From NCBI GenBank assembly GCA_038746745.1, contig JBCDKJ010000002.1, forward strand, positions 1-64,000: a DNA stretch of 64,000 nt, given 5' to 3'. The translations under genes and the position numbers were made by a program. Under the pieces are notes generated by a model. That model saw only the letters and a program-made list of their open reading frames with translations, made no database searches and was not told the origin of the DNA. The DNA is from JANQIO01 sp038746745. GTDB lineage: Bacteria > Pseudomonadota > Gammaproteobacteria > Pseudomonadales > Halieaceae. Numbering within the stretch: the first letter of the stretch is position 1; every line of letters begins with the position of its first letter. Positions 63,061 through 64,000 of the stretch are shown here, piece after piece.

Positions 63061-63918
63061 CTACATCCGATTGAAGTTGCCAAGGGCCTGACTGTGAAAG
63101 GCGAAATGCGAGCCGATAAAGCTGGCAATAAAGAAGTAGCTATGATCGTAGCCGGGTTGGTAGCGAACCGTAATGGGGAAGTCGGCTTCTTCACAGGTCT
63201 CTTCCAGTAGCGATGTCTGTAGCTGCACTTCAAGGAAGTTATCGTCGCTACCCTGGTCGACGAGGGTCGGCAGGTGTTTAGCGCCTGCGCGGATCAGTGC
63301 ACAGGTGTCGTGTTGTTCCCAAAGCGTCTTGTCTTCGCCAAGGTAGTGGCTGAATGCTTTCTCTCCCCAGGGAACGGTGCTGGGTGACACGATGGGAGAA
63401 AAAGCTGACACAGAGCGATACTTGCCCGGATTCTTCAAGGCAATGGTCAACGCTCCATGGCCACCCATGGAGTGGCCGAAGATCGATACGTTTTCGTGGT
63501 CAAACTCAAAAGCGCCCCGCACTAAAGCGGGCAGCTCCTCTACCACATAGTCGTACATGCGGTAGTGCGTGCTCCAGGGAGCCTGCGTGGCATTCAGGTA
63601 GAAACCGGCCCCAAGACCGAAATCCCAGGCACCTTCCGGATCGTCTGGCACGTCTTCACCGCGCGGGCTGGTATCCGGTGCGATCACGGCGACGCCATGC
63701 TCGGCCGCGTAGCGCTGTGCGCCGGCCTTGGTGACAAAGTTTTCATCCGTACAGGTAAGACCGGAGAGCCAGTAGAGTACCGGTACTCGGCGCTCTGCCA
63801 CCTGCGGCGGCAGATACACAGAAAAGTGCATGTCGCAATTCAGGGATTCAGCGCGGTGTTTATAGCGGCGTTGCAGCCCCCAGAAACACCTTGTCTCAGA
63901 CACTGTCTCAATGCTCAT
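63061..63918 (-). CDS. fghA: S-formylglutathione hydrolase
   Basis: A 285-residue esterase D-family enzyme releasing formate and glutathione in formaldehyde detoxification. The nucleophile elbow is FGHSMGGHGA near residue 149, the acid is in LVDQGSDDNFL near residue 226, and the His is in GYDHSYFFI near 260; VLYWLSGLTCTDENF near 48 is diagnostic. The start has AGGAG eight bases upstream. Its usual partner, glutathione-dependent formaldehyde dehydrogenase, would be beyond the right edge or elsewhere; it is not in the window. Confidence 0.95.
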   Translation of the reverse strand: MSIETVSETRCFWGLQRRYKHRAESLNCDMHFSVYLPPQVAERRVPVLYWLSGLTCTDENFVTKAGAQRYAAEHGVAVIAPDTSPRGEDVPDDPEGAWDFGLGAGFYLNATQAPWSTHYRMYDYVVEELPALVRGAFEFDHENVSIFGHSMGGHGALTIALKNPGKYRSVSAFSPIVSPSTVPWGEKAFSHYLGEDKTLWEQHDTCALIRAGAKHLPTLVDQGSDDNFLEVQLQTSLLEETCEEADFPITVRYQPGYDHSYFFIASFIGSHFAFHSQALGNFNRM

Positions 63919-64000
63919 GCATGGAACTCCTGTACGGATCGCGCAGCATGGTCGTTATAGCGTGCACGAGGCGGTCACAATGAAATGATACGCGATGCGG

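Overview
The window reads as chromosomal DNA of a GC-rich, aerobic, probably marine gammaproteobacterium. The complete Entner-Doudoroff set, the IscR/Suf iron-sulfur system, a wax-ester synthase and many acyl-CoA and oxygenase genes recall the OM60/NOR5 (Halieaceae) group. This placement is inferred from gene content only. Genes are densely packed on both strands and no gene-free gap exceeds about 300 bases. I saw no rRNA, tRNA, CRISPR array, insertion sequence, prophage or replication origin.

Layout. (1) 1-860: 5' end of sufB and iscR on the minus strand, with an IscR-type operator overlapping a good promoter. (2) 860-2380: an NAD(P)-binding/DUF2867 protein. (3) 2503-12812: central carbon operon eda, GAPDH-like pseudoenzyme, gap, ppc, zwf, pgl, edd, with glk convergent. 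(4) 12931-19625: a small secreted protein, an acyl-CoA ligase, a [2Fe-2S] ferredoxin, then a minus-strand operon whose order of transcription is ChsH2-like (MaoC+DUF35), ChsH1-like (MaoC), Ltp2-like aldolase, Baeyer-Villiger-type monooxygenase. (5) 19789-28715: sulfotransferase, SLC13 transporter, class V aminotransferase, secreted hypothetical protein, VOC protein and a DUF1800/DUF1501 export pair. (6) 28780-40206: a second acyl-CoA side-chain region with a FadE29/ChsE1-like dehydrogenase, a TetR regulator with an inverted-repeat operator, a FadE28/ChsE2-like dehydrogenase, stand-alone DUF35, a second Ltp2-like aldolase, an HsaA-like flavoprotein, an iron alcohol dehydrogenase, a CYP108-like P450 and an MDR oxidoreductase. 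(7) 40330-49175: exported glutaminase, an amidohydrolase interrupted by an in-frame TAA, a luciferase-like protein, a histone-H1-like Lys/Ala protein, TetR plus Rieske oxygenase plus ADC-family protein, and a tyrosine phosphatase. (8) 49232-58490: AlkB, GST, SDR, amidinotransferase-fold protein, dipeptidase, epoxide-hydrolase-like protein, ferrochelatase, a WS/DGAT with a lysine-rich tail, and a lipase-like hydrolase. (9) 58503-63918: SMI1-like protein, a response regulator overlapping a hybrid 7TMR-DISM histidine kinase tail to tail, and S-formylglutathione hydrolase.

How they work together. The first operon takes glucose through Glk, Zwf, Pgl, Edd and Eda to pyruvate and glyceraldehyde-3-phosphate, then through Gap, with PEP carboxylase in the same transcript for anaplerosis. 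The two acyl-CoA regions together hold most parts of a propionyl-type side-chain removal pathway like the actinobacterial igr (cholesterol) operon: CoA ligase, heteromeric acyl-CoA dehydrogenase, heteromeric MaoC hydratase with DUF35, retro-aldolase, and oxygenases. Steroids or terpenoids are the most likely substrates, but the sequence does not fix which.

Most interesting points: a GAPDH paralogue that has lost the catalytic cysteine and the phosphate-site residues yet is translationally coupled to the normal gap; two aldolase/DUF35 modules, one with DUF35 fused to a hydratase and one with it free, the first operon also carrying a Baeyer-Villiger-type enzyme; and a wax-ester/triacylglycerol synthase with a nucleoid-protein-like tail that could tie lipid bodies to DNA.
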